Assembly: GCA_002278935.1 (NCBI GenBank)
Contig: NCJL01000001.1
Span: forward strand, 166,255-230,254
Reading direction: 5' to 3'
Origin: Gallionellales bacterium 39-52-133
GTDB lineage: Bacteria > Pseudomonadota > Gammaproteobacteria > Burkholderiales > Gallionellaceae
DNA length: 64,000 nt
Position numbers and translations under genes: made by a program. The notes below the pieces were generated by a model that was not told the DNA's origin, searched no databases, and saw only the letters and a list, made by a program, of their open reading frames with translations. Each line of letters begins with the position of its first letter. Position 1 is the stretch's first letter. Below are positions 45,026 through 54,354 of the stretch, piece by piece.

Positions 45026-46215
45026 AGATATTGGTATTGAGCTTTTACTTTAGGCCTGATTTAAGTGCAGGTTCATTTCGTACAACGGCCTTGGTCGATG
45101 CTTTGAGGCATAGTATGCCTGCCGATGGGAAAATAGATGTACTGACGACGCTTCCAAATCGTTACAGCAGTTTTTCAGTAGATGCGCCTGCTGAAGAGTT
45201 GGCAACTAGCATGTCGATAGTTCGAATAGCATTGCCCCCCCATCAAAGTGGAATGCTCGACCAGGCTAAGGCGTTCATGTCTTATGCGCGAGATGTGTTA
45301 CGCAAGACCAAGGGGCAAGAATACGACCTGATCTTTGCGACATCATCTCGTTTAATGACTGCGGTGTTGGGTGCCTATGTTGCACGCAAGCAGCGAATAC
45401 CGCTGTATTTGGATATCCGTGATATTTTTGTAGATACGATTAAAGATGTACTGCCAAAATATACTGCAATACTGGCTAAGCCAATATTTACGATGCTTGA
45501 ACGCTGGGCAATAAACAGTGCTTGTAAGGTAAATCTGGTGTCTCATGGCTTCGCTGAATATTTTACTGCGCGTTATCCCAAACAGAAATTTTCATATTTT
45601 ACCAATGGGATTGACGATGAATTTTTGGCAGTGAACACTCCTGAAACTGGCGTCGGTACGAAGGATGTGCTCGATGTTCTTTATGCGGGGAACTTGGGTG
45701 AAGGACAAGGATTGCATGCAATCCTGCCTGACTTAGCAAGAAGAATGCATGGACGAGTGCATTTTAAAGTCATCGGGGACGGCGGGAGAAAAGAGTCCCT
45801 GCGTGCGGCATTGGCCAGGGCTGGAGTAGACAACGTCGAACTGTTACCACCGATGAGCCGGACGCAATTGATAGAAGCGTACCAGGCTGCGGACGTATTA
45901 TTCCTTCATCTTAATGATTATGACGCATTCAGAAAAGTATTGCCCTCTAAACTCTTCGAGTATGGTGCGATGGGCAAGCCGATATGGGCAGGTGTTTCTG
46001 GCTATGCGGCCGAATTTGTGAGGGCTGAACTGGATAATTCAGCGGTCTTTTATCCATGCGATGCGACTGAGGCTGAACGAGTTTTTGGTCAGCTCAATTT
46101 AAAGAATATGCCTCGTGATCGTTTCGTTGCAAAATTTGCTCGAATAAATATCGCAAGTGAAATGGCAACAGAGATTGTAAATATAATTGGATTGAGTAAA
46201 AAAAATATTTTTTGA
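45022..46215 (+). CDS. GT4 glycosyltransferase
   Basis: GT-B transferase of 397 residues: ILVLSFYFRPDLSAGSFR at the N-terminus, DVLYAGNLGEGQGL for the donor side, and KVLPSKLFEYGAMGKP. The frame includes an ATG at 45007, but GGGGAGA at 45009-45015 is well placed for TTG 45022, which gives MKILVLSFYF and overlaps the heparinase stop. A C7 run lies at 45235-45241. It forms a coupled trio with the two genes upstream. Confidence 0.82.
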   Translation: MKILVLSFYFRPDLSAGSFRTTALVDALRHSMPADGKIDVLTTLPNRYSSFSVDAPAEELATSMSIVRIALPPHQSGMLDQAKAFMSYARDVLRKTKGQEYDLIFATSSRLMTAVLGAYVARKQRIPLYLDIRDIFVDTIKDVLPKYTAILAKPIFTMLERWAINSACKVNLVSHGFAEYFTARYPKQKFSYFTNGIDDEFLAVNTPETGVGTKDVLDVLYAGNLGEGQGLHAILPDLARRMHGRVHFKVIGDGGRKESLRAALARAGVDNVELLPPMSRTQLIEAYQAADVLFLHLNDYDAFRKVLPSKLFEYGAMGKPIWAGVSGYAAEFVRAELDNSAVFYPCDATEAERVFGQLNLKNMPRDRFVAKFARINIASEMATEIVNIIGLSKKNIF

Positions 46216-46290
46216 TGGGCTGCATATATAAATGCAGAAATGCTGTATAAAATTTCAATCAAGAATAGTATGAATATTGAAGGGATGAAA

Positions 46291-47076
46291 ATGAGTAGTA
46301 ATGAAATTGGCCTGAAAGATATATTTTGCTTTCTCAAGCGTAATCAGCGGGCAATTGTTATTTTTTTTGTTATGGGGCTATTATTTCAGGCTGCCTATCT
46401 ATTATTAACTCCCAATAAATATGAGGCTCGATGGCAAATTCAGATGGCGCAATTGGTCAATAACCTCAATAACCTCAATAACATTGAGGAGCCAGCCGAA
46501 TTGTCCCAGCGATTACGTTCAATTTCAGCTTACCCAGGTGAAGTGCTTCAAAGTTGTGGTGTGTCAGAAAACAAGGCGTTCGGCGAGTACCTTGGTGGAG
46601 TACTCCGGGTGGAGATAATAAGAAACGTAGCTAATTCAGTAGAAATGAAAGTGGTTGCTAACAGTCCTGACTTGGCCAAGCGATGTGCAGATTCACTTGT
46701 GGCAATGATTGTGGCGCAACAGCGAAATTTGCTTGAAGAACATATGTCGGTTCGGGAGTCTTTATTAATTGAGCTTCGGCAGGTTTTGCATAGAGAGCAG
46801 GTGCAAATTGAAACATTGAAAAGCAATGAAATGGGCAGCTTTAAACATTTTGCTAAATTAAGTAGAGTAAATTCATTGCTAATGCGTATAGATGCATTGC
46901 AAGAAGAAATTTTGATGTCTCAAAAATACCCAACGAAATTACTTAGCCCGGTTTATGTGGCAAGCAAGCCTGTTTCACCAAAGTGGGGGGTAGTGTTTCT
47001 ATTGGGTGGGATACTAAGTTTTTTGTTGGGTGTAATATATTCATTAGTGCGTACAGAATGGCGAAAAGCTACGTGA
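46291..47076 (+). CDS. wzz: Wzz-type chain-length determinant protein
   Basis: Inner-membrane polysaccharide co-polymerase of 261 residues: an N-terminal membrane helix (IVIFFVMGLLFQAAYLLL, about 20-38), a periplasmic part with coiled-coil tendency, and a C-terminal helix (VVFLLGGILSFLLGVIYSLV) preceded by a proline motif (ASKPVSPKWG). It would set O-antigen length with Wzy. Several upstream ATGs are in frame, but AGGG six bases before ATG 46291 favours this start. A 9-base in-frame repeat lies near 46459-46485. Confidence 0.8.
   Translation: MSSNEIGLKDIFCFLKRNQRAIVIFFVMGLLFQAAYLLLTPNKYEARWQIQMAQLVNNLNNLNNIEEPAELSQRLRSISAYPGEVLQSCGVSENKAFGEYLGGVLRVEIIRNVANSVEMKVVANSPDLAKRCADSLVAMIVAQQRNLLEEHMSVRESLLIELRQVLHREQVQIETLKSNEMGSFKHFAKLSRVNSLLMRIDALQEEILMSQKYPTKLLSPVYVASKPVSPKWGVVFLLGGILSFLLGVIYSLVRTEWRKAT
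46459..46485 (+). repeat. short 9-bp in-frame tandem repeat in wzz
   Basis: The bases around 46459-46485 contain the unit AATAACCTC repeated in tandem with a final degenerate copy, coding for repeated Asn-Asn-Leu. The unit is a multiple of three, so gain or loss would alter the periplasmic part of Wzz by three residues without a frameshift. Boundaries are accurate to a few bases. Confidence 0.5.
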
Positions 47077-47083
47077 GGAGTTT

Positions 47084-48025
47084 ATGGCCTTGCGTATTTT
47101 AATAACCGGAGTTACGGGTTTTATTGGAAAAGCTTTAAGTGCACATGCTGTGCATCATGGCTTTTCTGTCAGAGGTGCACTGCACAAAGCTGGCAAAATT
47201 CCGGACAATATTGAGGTAGCCTTGGTTGGTGAAATAAATGGTGAAACTGATTGGACCAGTGCTTTAAGTGGTGTTGATGTCGTCATTCATCTCGCTGCCC
47301 GAGTTCATGTAATGCGTGAAGAAAGCGTGAATCCCATTGCTGATTTTCGTAAAGTGAATGTCGCGGGCACTGATTGTTTGGCGCGGGCTGCGGCTGTTAG
47401 TGGAGTAAGACGACTAGTTTATGTTAGCTCTATCAAGGTGAATGGAGAGGAAACCGTGGATGGATTTCGCTATACAGAGCTTGACTCACCATTGCCTAAT
47501 GATCCTTATGGCATTTCAAAATGGGAGGCGGAGCAGGCATTGCATCGCGTTGCTGCAGAGACTGGTTTGGAAGTGGTTATTGTGCGTCCCCCTCTCGTAT
47601 ATGGCGCGGGTGTAAAGGGTAATTTTGCGCAAATGCTGAAGGTGCTGGTCAAGGGTATCCCGCTGCCGCTGGCTTCTGTTCATAATCTGCGTAGCCTGGT
47701 TTATATCGGTAACTTCACCGACGCACTGCTGAAATGTGCAACGCACACGTCTGCTGCCGGGAAAACCTATCTGGTGAGTGATGGTGAGGATATCTCTACT
47801 CCTGACCTTTTACGTCAACTAGGCGCAGCTATGGGGAAGCCGGCACGTTTGCTGCCTTGCCCCCCTGTTTTGTTGAAACTGGTGGGGCGTTTGCTGGGAA
47901 AATCGGATCAGGTTGATCGCTTGCTGGGATCGCTGCAGGTGGATAGCAGCAAGATTCGCCGTGAGTTGGGCTGGCAGTCACCTTTTACATTACAGGAAGG
48001 GTTGCGCTTAACTATTGAGGGATAA
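47084..48025 (+). CDS. WbpV-like UDP-HexNAc SDR (4-epimerase/4-reductase)
   Basis: SDR of 313 residues: ILITGVTGFIGKALSAHAV, HLAARVHVM, YVSSIKVNGE, the catalytic YGISK and RPPLVYGAGVKGNF. The family is the one of WbpV/FnlB-like enzymes that finish 6-deoxy-HexNAc sugars (QuiNAc, FucNAc) after a WbpM-type dehydratase. It stands just before wbpL- and wbpM-like genes, the same arrangement as in P. aeruginosa B-band loci. GAGGAG precedes the ATG. Confidence 0.8.
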   Translation: MALRILITGVTGFIGKALSAHAVHHGFSVRGALHKAGKIPDNIEVALVGEINGETDWTSALSGVDVVIHLAARVHVMREESVNPIADFRKVNVAGTDCLARAAAVSGVRRLVYVSSIKVNGEETVDGFRYTELDSPLPNDPYGISKWEAEQALHRVAAETGLEVVIVRPPLVYGAGVKGNFAQMLKVLVKGIPLPLASVHNLRSLVYIGNFTDALLKCATHTSAAGKTYLVSDGEDISTPDLLRQLGAAMGKPARLLPCPPVLLKLVGRLLGKSDQVDRLLGSLQVDSSKIRRELGWQSPFTLQEGLRLTIEG

Positions 48026-48258
48026 TTTTGCTGTTTAGGTATGCATGTTTTATCATATAACATATTGATATTGTTTAATATATTTGCTTCGTCATGGCGT
48101 GACTCTCGTTGTGTCATGTCATAATGGTTGTGTTGAAAAGTGGGAGCGTACGAGCTTGGCAGGCGTGCGGGGCAAGCAAGGTCAAGATTGAAGTGTCCGT
48201 CCAACACCATTTTCAAGGATAATGGCCATAATTTTTTAGCTACCGTTTGTATCAGTTT

Positions 48259-49236
48259 ATGCTTCTATTCCCTCCTGTTGTTGCAGCGCTGATTACCCTT
48301 GCGCTAACCTATTTCCTGTTGACAAATAATGCTACAAACAAAATGCAGGATATGCCTAATGAACGCTCGCTCCATACTCAGCCTGTTCCCCGCGTCGGCG
48401 GTGTTGCGCTGATTGCCGGGGTGTTGTGCGGTTGGGCTTTGCTGTTCAACGCACTGGCCTTGTGGGTGGTGTTGCCCTTGATTGCGTTGTTTGTCGTATC
48501 GTTGCTCGACGATATTTATAGCTTGCCTATGAAGCAGCGCTTGCTGGTGCATTTGTTGGCTGCCTCGATAATGGTGGTTGGCTCGGGGTTTATTGCGCAA
48601 CAGGGTGTGCTGATTGCGCTGGCAATGTTGTTATCAACGGTGTGGCTGACTAATCTGTATAACTTTATGGATGGGTCCAATGGCTTGGCGGGCGGCATGG
48701 CGCTGTTTGGCTTCAGTATGTACGGCATTGCTGCTTTGTTGGCGGATAACACCACACTTGCCTTGCTGAATTTTTGCATCTCTGGCTCTGCATTCAGTTT
48801 TTTAACTTTCAATTTCCATCCAGCCAAAATTTTCATGGGCGATTCGGGTTCCATTCCGCTTGGGTTTCTGGTCGCCGCGATGGGCCTGTGGGGTTGGCAG
48901 CAAGAGCTTTGGGTCGCATGGTTTCCGCTACTGGTATTCTCGCCCTTTATTGTGGATGCGAGTGTGACCCTGGTGAAGCGCACACTGAGGGGAGATAAGG
49001 TAACCGAAGCGCACCGCGAGCATTATTATCAGCGCTTGGTGCTGATGGGCTGGGGACACCGCAATGTTGCGCTAGCGGAATATGCATTGATGTCGTTAGT
49101 TGGGGCATCGGCACTGTGGCTGATCGGCAATCCCTTTCCCTGGCAATTAATACTCGTATGGGGAATCACTTATGCTTGCATGATGATATTGGTGGATGCA
49201 GCCTGGAATAATTTTAAACGAGGTGAACGTGTTTAA
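48259..49236 (+). CDS. WbpL/WecA-type undecaprenyl-phosphate HexNAc-1-phosphate transferase
   Basis: Polytopic membrane transferase of 325 residues with about ten hydrophobic segments. Signature parts: RVGGVALIAG, SLLDDIYSLP, LYNFMDGSNGLAGG, KIFMGDSGSIPLGF and the cytosolic HREHYYQRL. It would start O-unit synthesis by putting a 6-deoxy-HexNAc-1-P on undecaprenyl phosphate. The start is ATG 48259, or TTG 48247; neither has a clear Shine-Dalgarno site. The 233-base gap upstream is AT-rich with no gene seen. Confidence 0.87.
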   Translation: MLLFPPVVAALITLALTYFLLTNNATNKMQDMPNERSLHTQPVPRVGGVALIAGVLCGWALLFNALALWVVLPLIALFVVSLLDDIYSLPMKQRLLVHLLAASIMVVGSGFIAQQGVLIALAMLLSTVWLTNLYNFMDGSNGLAGGMALFGFSMYGIAALLADNTTLALLNFCISGSAFSFLTFNFHPAKIFMGDSGSIPLGFLVAAMGLWGWQQELWVAWFPLLVFSPFIVDASVTLVKRTLRGDKVTEAHREHYYQRLVLMGWGHRNVALAEYALMSLVGASALWLIGNPFPWQLILVWGITYACMMILVDAAWNNFKRGERV

Positions 49237-51067
49237 ATCACGAGTAAATACCAGCATTGCAATGCTGCACGATCTGTTGGCCGCAGCGGCAGCGTGGTGG
49301 TTCGCTTATCTCTTGCGTTTCAATTTCGATTTGCCGCCGCAATTTCAGGCTGAGCTCTGGCATACGCTGATATGGGTAGTGCCACTGCAGGGCGGAGTCT
49401 TCTACGGTTTTGGCCTGTATCGTGGCATTTGGCGTTACGCCAGTGTCTCGGATCTGCGCCGAATTTTGTTTGCCGTTATCGCCGCAACTGCGCTTATTCC
49501 GCTGGTGTTGGCCTTGTTCCGTGTGCAGGAGATTGTTCCGCGCTCGGTGCTGGTGATTGATCTCCTGTTGTTGATGCTGATTATGGGTGGCAGTCGTTTG
49601 GTGTATCGATTGTGGAAAGAGAATTTGCTGTACGGTAATTTCCACCTGCAAGGCGAGCCTGTGCTGGTGCTGGGCGCTGGTGAGGCGGGTATTAGCCTAT
49701 CGAAGGAGCTTGCGCGCAGCAGTGCTTGGCATCAGGTAGGATTCCTCGATGACGAAGCATTGAACAATGGAAAAATATTAAATGGAATCAAGGTATTGGG
49801 CGATATTGATAGCTTGCCGCGCTGGGCGCAGCGCTTTGGTGTAACTCAAGTGATTATCGCCATGCCATCGGCCCCGCACCAGGTTCGTAAGCGTGTAGTC
49901 GATCTTGCAAATAGCTGTAATATCAAGGCGCTCACGGTGCCATCGTTCGATGATTTGTTGAGTGGTCGGGTTGCGATTTCACAGCTGCGCGCGATTGAGC
50001 TGGACGATCTGCTTGGGCGTGATGTGGTGCAGCTGGATGATGCAGGACTGCATGCCTTGCTGACCGGCAAGACGGTCATGGTAACCGGTGCGGGCGGTTC
50101 CATTGGTTCTGAACTGTGCCGCCAGATTGCGCGCTTCACGCCGCAAAACCTGTTGTTGTTTGAAGTCAGTGAATTTGCCTTATACAACATGGAGCAGGAA
50201 CTCAGTCGTACCTTCCCTGATTTGAAAATTGTTTGCCTGGCAGGCGATGTGCGCGATGCAGCAAGGGTTGAACAGGTGTTTGCGCAATTCAAACCGGCGG
50301 TAGTGTTTCACGCGGCAGCCTATAAGCATGTGCCGCTGATGGAGCAGCAGAATTCCTGGCAGGCGGTGCGCAACAATGTGTTTGGCACTTGGTGTGTGGC
50401 GAGCATTGCACAGCGCCATGACACAGGGAAATTCGTGCTGATCTCGACCGACAAGGCGGTTAATCCAACCAATGTGATGGGTACCACCAAGCGCCTTGCA
50501 GAGATGGTGTGCCAGGGTTTGCAGCAACAAAGTGGCACGCAGTATGTGATGGTGCGTTTCGGCAATGTGCTGGGCAGCACCGGTAGCGTGATTCCAAAAT
50601 TTCGCGAGCAGATAGCGAAGGGGGGCCCGGTTACGGTGACACACCCGGACATCACCCGTTACTTTATGTCCATCCCGGAAGCTGCGCAACTGGTCTTGCA
50701 GGCCGGTTTGATGGGTGAAAGCGGCAAGATTTTTGTGCTGGATATGGGTGAGCCGGTAAAAATAGTTGATCTGGCAAGAGATTTGATTCGTTTATCTGGT
50801 TTGAAAGAAGAGGACATTAAAATCGAGTTTAGTGGTCTGCGGCCGGGAGAGAAGCTTTATGAAGAGCTGCTGGCAGACAATGAACATACCTTGGAGACAC
50901 CGCATCCCAAACTACGTATTGCACAGGCAAGAAGCGTGGATAATGTTTGGGTGCAGGAGCTGTTGATATGGGTGGCTTCAGCTGCTGACGTGTGCACGGA
51001 TGATGCAGTTAAGCGGCGCTTGCAACTGTTGGTACCTGAGTATGTTCCAACCGAAAACTCAAAATAA
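49229..51067 (+). CDS. WbpM-type membrane UDP-GlcNAc 4,6-dehydratase
   Basis: Protein of 612 residues: four N-terminal membrane segments, a first Rossmann fold (VLVLGAGEAGISL), and a catalytic SDR domain (MVTGAGGSIGSELC). In the active site the usual Tyr is Met417 with Lys421 (NPTNVMGTTK), the serine-methionine-lysine form known for WbpM. It converts UDP-GlcNAc to the 4-keto-6-deoxy sugar for QuiNAc/FucNAc. The longer frame from 49196 lies in the upstream gene; GTG 49229 has GAGG five bases before it. Confidence 0.92.
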   Translation: MFKSRVNTSIAMLHDLLAAAAAWWFAYLLRFNFDLPPQFQAELWHTLIWVVPLQGGVFYGFGLYRGIWRYASVSDLRRILFAVIAATALIPLVLALFRVQEIVPRSVLVIDLLLLMLIMGGSRLVYRLWKENLLYGNFHLQGEPVLVLGAGEAGISLSKELARSSAWHQVGFLDDEALNNGKILNGIKVLGDIDSLPRWAQRFGVTQVIIAMPSAPHQVRKRVVDLANSCNIKALTVPSFDDLLSGRVAISQLRAIELDDLLGRDVVQLDDAGLHALLTGKTVMVTGAGGSIGSELCRQIARFTPQNLLLFEVSEFALYNMEQELSRTFPDLKIVCLAGDVRDAARVEQVFAQFKPAVVFHAAAYKHVPLMEQQNSWQAVRNNVFGTWCVASIAQRHDTGKFVLISTDKAVNPTNVMGTTKRLAEMVCQGLQQQSGTQYVMVRFGNVLGSTGSVIPKFREQIAKGGPVTVTHPDITRYFMSIPEAAQLVLQAGLMGESGKIFVLDMGEPVKIVDLARDLIRLSGLKEEDIKIEFSGLRPGEKLYEELLADNEHTLETPHPKLRIAQARSVDNVWVQELLIWVASAADVCTDDAVKRRLQLLVPEYVPTENSK

Positions 51068-51176
51068 CCATTTGGGTGCGTCTCAAGCACTATTTTTAGA
51101 AATGAGAATATCATAGTGCGTGTAATGCACCCATTAAAAGCATTGCAGGCTGTGCTGCTGCATTCAGAGGAATTGT

Positions 51177-52997
51177 ATGGCCGGTTTATCAGTCATTATT
51201 ATCACTAAAAACGAAGCGCTCAATATTCGGGAGTGCCTGGAATCCGTAAAATGGGCGGATGAAATTATTGTAGTTGATTCCGGTAGTACGGACGAAACGA
51301 ATGCTATCTGCCGCGAATTTACCCCCCATGTATACAGTCATGACTGGCCCGGTTTTGGCGTGCAGAAAAATCGTGCGCTGGGCTATGCCAGCAATGACTG
51401 GGTGCTGTCTCTGGATGCTGATGAGCGGGTCACACCCGGGCTCAGCGCAGAGATTGAGTTAACCATGCGCGAGGGTAATGCGCAGGGTTATGAAATTCCA
51501 CGTTTGTCGAGTTTCTGCGGCCGGTTTATGCGGCACTCGGGCTGGTATCCTGATTACGTCACAAGACTTTTCCTGCGTAATAAAGCATCCTTTACCAATG
51601 ATCTGGTGCATGAGCGTGTCGTCGTTGAGGGGGCGGTTGGGCGGCTGACACACAATTTGCTGCATGAGTCTTTCCGCGACCTTGAGCAATTGCTTGCCAA
51701 AATGAACCATTACTCATCCGCAGGGGCTGAGATGCTGAGCCAGAAGGGGCGTGATGCCACGTTAAGCAAGGCAATATTTCATGGTCTCTGGGCGTTTATT
51801 CGGACGTATTTTATTCGCGCTGGCTTCCTCGACGGTGCGGAAGGTTTTATGCTGGCCGTATCAACGGCAGAGGGTACCTACTACCGGTATGCCAAACGTT
51901 TGCTGATGCAAACGCGTAAAAATTCGGAAATGCTCAATATCGTAGAGCCTACTCTTGCATCAGATGCCGGGCATTGCGGCAGCTTTATTAATGCACTCGT
52001 TAATGCCAGTACTGGAGAGGTGCCGTTTCGCCTGTGGGTGAATCATCGGGCGAAAGTGACTTTTAATTCCACTCATGTAGAAATTCGCAGGCATTTTTAT
52101 CGCAGACTGCGTCGTTTACAGAGTTACTTTCTTTACCGGAAACTTCTGACTACGGCCAGCAAAATGTTTATATCAACAGCAGGCAGAACGGATTTGCTGA
52201 TGCTGGCCTGCGCTGCGCGGGGCATTGTCACTCCCGGTAAAGTGTATCTCTATTTCCACTGGTTCAATCCCAATGAAAGAAAATTGCGCAGTTTGAGAAA
52301 AATTGCGGCTCGTCAGCCAAATCTGGTAATACTTGGGCCTACACCAACCGTTGTAAATATATTCAAGGATGCCGGGTTTGTGAATGCCCGAGTCGTGCCG
52401 TACCCAATTACACCTCGCAAATTGGGCGATTTAAGCAGTCAGCATACCTTTAAGTATTTGCTATATGCAGGCGCGGCGAGGCAGGATAAGGGTTTTAAAC
52501 AAATTGTTGATTTCGTAGAATATTTGTACCTTCAAAAATCTCAAATCCCTGTCACGATCCAAACTTCGGCTGAACATTTCGATAAATGTGACAGTGAAAC
52601 GATGGCCGATATTGAGCGTTTGAAGTCTATCCCTTATCCCTTCCTTGCTTTAAAAACCGAGATGCTAAGTCCGGGAGAATATGAGAAGTTATTTTCCGGT
52701 GCGATTGCAATTCAACTTTATAGTAAAACGGATTTTACCGACAGAGTAAGTGGAATTACGCTGGATGCGCTGTCTGGAGGGTGTCCTGTTATTTCAACAT
52801 CTGGTACATGGATTGCGCGCATAGTTGAGCGCTTTGATGCGGGTCTTGTTACCGATAATATGTCGCCTGAAGCTGTGCTGAAGTGTGTGTCTGCTATTAT
52901 TTTTGATTATTCACGTTATAACACAAACGCAATTCAAGCTGGTCAAACCTTGCAACAGGAAAACAGTGCAGATGCCTTGTACAAAGTTCTTATTTAA
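51177..52997 (+). CDS. fused WaaE-like GT2 and GT-B glycosyltransferase
   Basis: Protein of 606 residues with two transferase parts. Residues 1-250 match the WaaE/KdtX-like LPS core GT2 group (SVIIITKNEALNIRECL, VDSGSTDETNAI, LSLDADERVTP, WYPDYVTRLF, VHERVVV). From about residue 300 a GT-B-like domain follows (KYLLYAGAARQDKGFKQ; GITLDALSGGCPVIST). Usually the WaaE-like part is a stand-alone protein of about 260 residues. AGAGG stands six bases before ATG 51177. It probably acts on the LPS core. Confidence 0.75.
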   Translation: MAGLSVIIITKNEALNIRECLESVKWADEIIVVDSGSTDETNAICREFTPHVYSHDWPGFGVQKNRALGYASNDWVLSLDADERVTPGLSAEIELTMREGNAQGYEIPRLSSFCGRFMRHSGWYPDYVTRLFLRNKASFTNDLVHERVVVEGAVGRLTHNLLHESFRDLEQLLAKMNHYSSAGAEMLSQKGRDATLSKAIFHGLWAFIRTYFIRAGFLDGAEGFMLAVSTAEGTYYRYAKRLLMQTRKNSEMLNIVEPTLASDAGHCGSFINALVNASTGEVPFRLWVNHRAKVTFNSTHVEIRRHFYRRLRRLQSYFLYRKLLTTASKMFISTAGRTDLLMLACAARGIVTPGKVYLYFHWFNPNERKLRSLRKIAARQPNLVILGPTPTVVNIFKDAGFVNARVVPYPITPRKLGDLSSQHTFKYLLYAGAARQDKGFKQIVDFVEYLYLQKSQIPVTIQTSAEHFDKCDSETMADIERLKSIPYPFLALKTEMLSPGEYEKLFSGAIAIQLYSKTDFTDRVSGITLDALSGGCPVISTSGTWIARIVERFDAGLVTDNMSPEAVLKCVSAIIFDYSRYNTNAIQAGQTLQQENSADALYKVLI

Positions 52998-53023
52998 TTC
53001 AGACACTAAATAGCCAACAAAAC

Positions 53024-54310
53024 ATGCCAGATAAAGTAAAGCAAACGTGGCTAATACTCTCCCACTGTTTCAATATGGACGGCAGAGCAGCAAGTCTGAC
53101 CATTACAGATAAACTCCCCTTTTTGGCAGAAGCTGGCGTAGAGCCAATTATTCTGAGCGGAGTCAGCGGGGACCGTGATAAAAAATTCAAGCATTATCAA
53201 TTAATCCCCTGGGGACCCGCTGGTTTTCGTTTTGATATGAGACATGTAATTGCCAGTCACTTGGGGCGAGGTTTCGTTTACCAGATACTGGTTGGGCTGA
53301 TGGGGTTACTGCTCGCGCCATTTATTGCTGTTGAGCGTTTGTTGTTGGGCTGGCAAAATCAGTGGTCATGGTCGCTGCCGGCTACCTTGCGGAGTTTATG
53401 GTTGATTTGGAAATATAATCCAACTGTGTTGTATACAACAGGTGGGGCATATTCTGCGCATCTTGCGGGTTACTGGATAAAGCGCTTAACCGGCATAAAA
53501 TGGATCGTCGAGGTGCATGATCCCATGGTGAAGCCGGGTAGGGTTCCAACTACCCGTGATGAAAAAATAAATGGATATATTGAGGGTCTTATTTGCAGGT
53601 TTGCTGATCTTGCTTGGTGGTTTACTGAAGGCGCGCTCAAAGGAGCCAGGCAGCGCCATCCGGAGTTAGGGGATAGAGGAGTGGTTATATTGCCGGGAGT
53701 GGCTAAGCCTTCTGTATCCGGTAGTTATAAACGCGGAGAGCAAATGATTATCAGTCATTTTGGCTCACTATCTGATACACGAAGTCTGCAGCCGGTAGTT
53801 AAGGCTGTTCATACCTTGCTGGAACATAATCCGGAAATAAGATCAAAACTGCGCGTGCATATTTATGGTGGCACAATTGACAGGCTAGCTAAGTTAGAAA
53901 TTCAAAAATATGGACTGGAAGATGTCTTCATTTCATTTGGGCGGCTTGAGCGGTCGGAAGTAACGGGTATGTCTGGCAGAGAGCAAGTGTTAGCACGCAT
54001 GTTCCAGGCTGACTGTCTGTTGCTGGTGCACGGCACAATTTCAGATTGCAGTGAATATATCCCATCCAAACTGTATGAATATCTTTGGACAGGCCGCCCT
54101 GTCATTGCGTTGACTTATCAAAATCCACAACTGGATCAGCTGATCCTGGAGCGTAATGGATATGTGGCCAGTGGTGATAATTCCGGGCAAATTCTTGCCG
54201 CTCTAACAGCAGCGTACAGTGACTGGAAAGAGGATCATCTTCCTCAGCCAGGATTACCCGCAATTGGCGTAGATCAGGCAGTTCATTCAATATTGAAGCT
54301 GGTGAGGTAA
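53024..54310 (+). CDS. GT4-like glycosyltransferase
   Basis: Protein of 428 residues of GT-B type: SHCFNMDGRAASLTITDKLP at the N-terminus, an amphipathic or membrane-associated segment around residues 90-110 (ILVGLMGLLLAPFIAV), GGAYSAHLAGYW, WIVEVHDPMVKPG, and the acceptor part YIPSKLYEYLWTGRPVIAL. No Shine-Dalgarno site is clear. It lies between a core-type transferase and a ligase-like gene. Donor unknown. Confidence 0.72.
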   Translation: MPDKVKQTWLILSHCFNMDGRAASLTITDKLPFLAEAGVEPIILSGVSGDRDKKFKHYQLIPWGPAGFRFDMRHVIASHLGRGFVYQILVGLMGLLLAPFIAVERLLLGWQNQWSWSLPATLRSLWLIWKYNPTVLYTTGGAYSAHLAGYWIKRLTGIKWIVEVHDPMVKPGRVPTTRDEKINGYIEGLICRFADLAWWFTEGALKGARQRHPELGDRGVVILPGVAKPSVSGSYKRGEQMIISHFGSLSDTRSLQPVVKAVHTLLEHNPEIRSKLRVHIYGGTIDRLAKLEIQKYGLEDVFISFGRLERSEVTGMSGREQVLARMFQADCLLLVHGTISDCSEYIPSKLYEYLWTGRPVIALTYQNPQLDQLILERNGYVASGDNSGQILAALTAAYSDWKEDHLPQPGLPAIGVDQAVHSILKLVR

Positions 54311-54354
54311 TGTGTCCTGTTTTCATCAATTTTTTCAATTCATGTAAATAAATT

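Noticed and set aside
48026..48258. Small gene or RNA in the gap before the wbpL-like gene
   Set aside because: Only shadow frames and AT-rich sequence; no hairpin with a T-run and no recognisable RNA.
48516..48983. Minus-strand open frame opposite the wbpL-like gene
   Set aside because: Antisense to the conserved DGSNGL and GDSGS motifs; low-complexity composition typical of a shadow frame.
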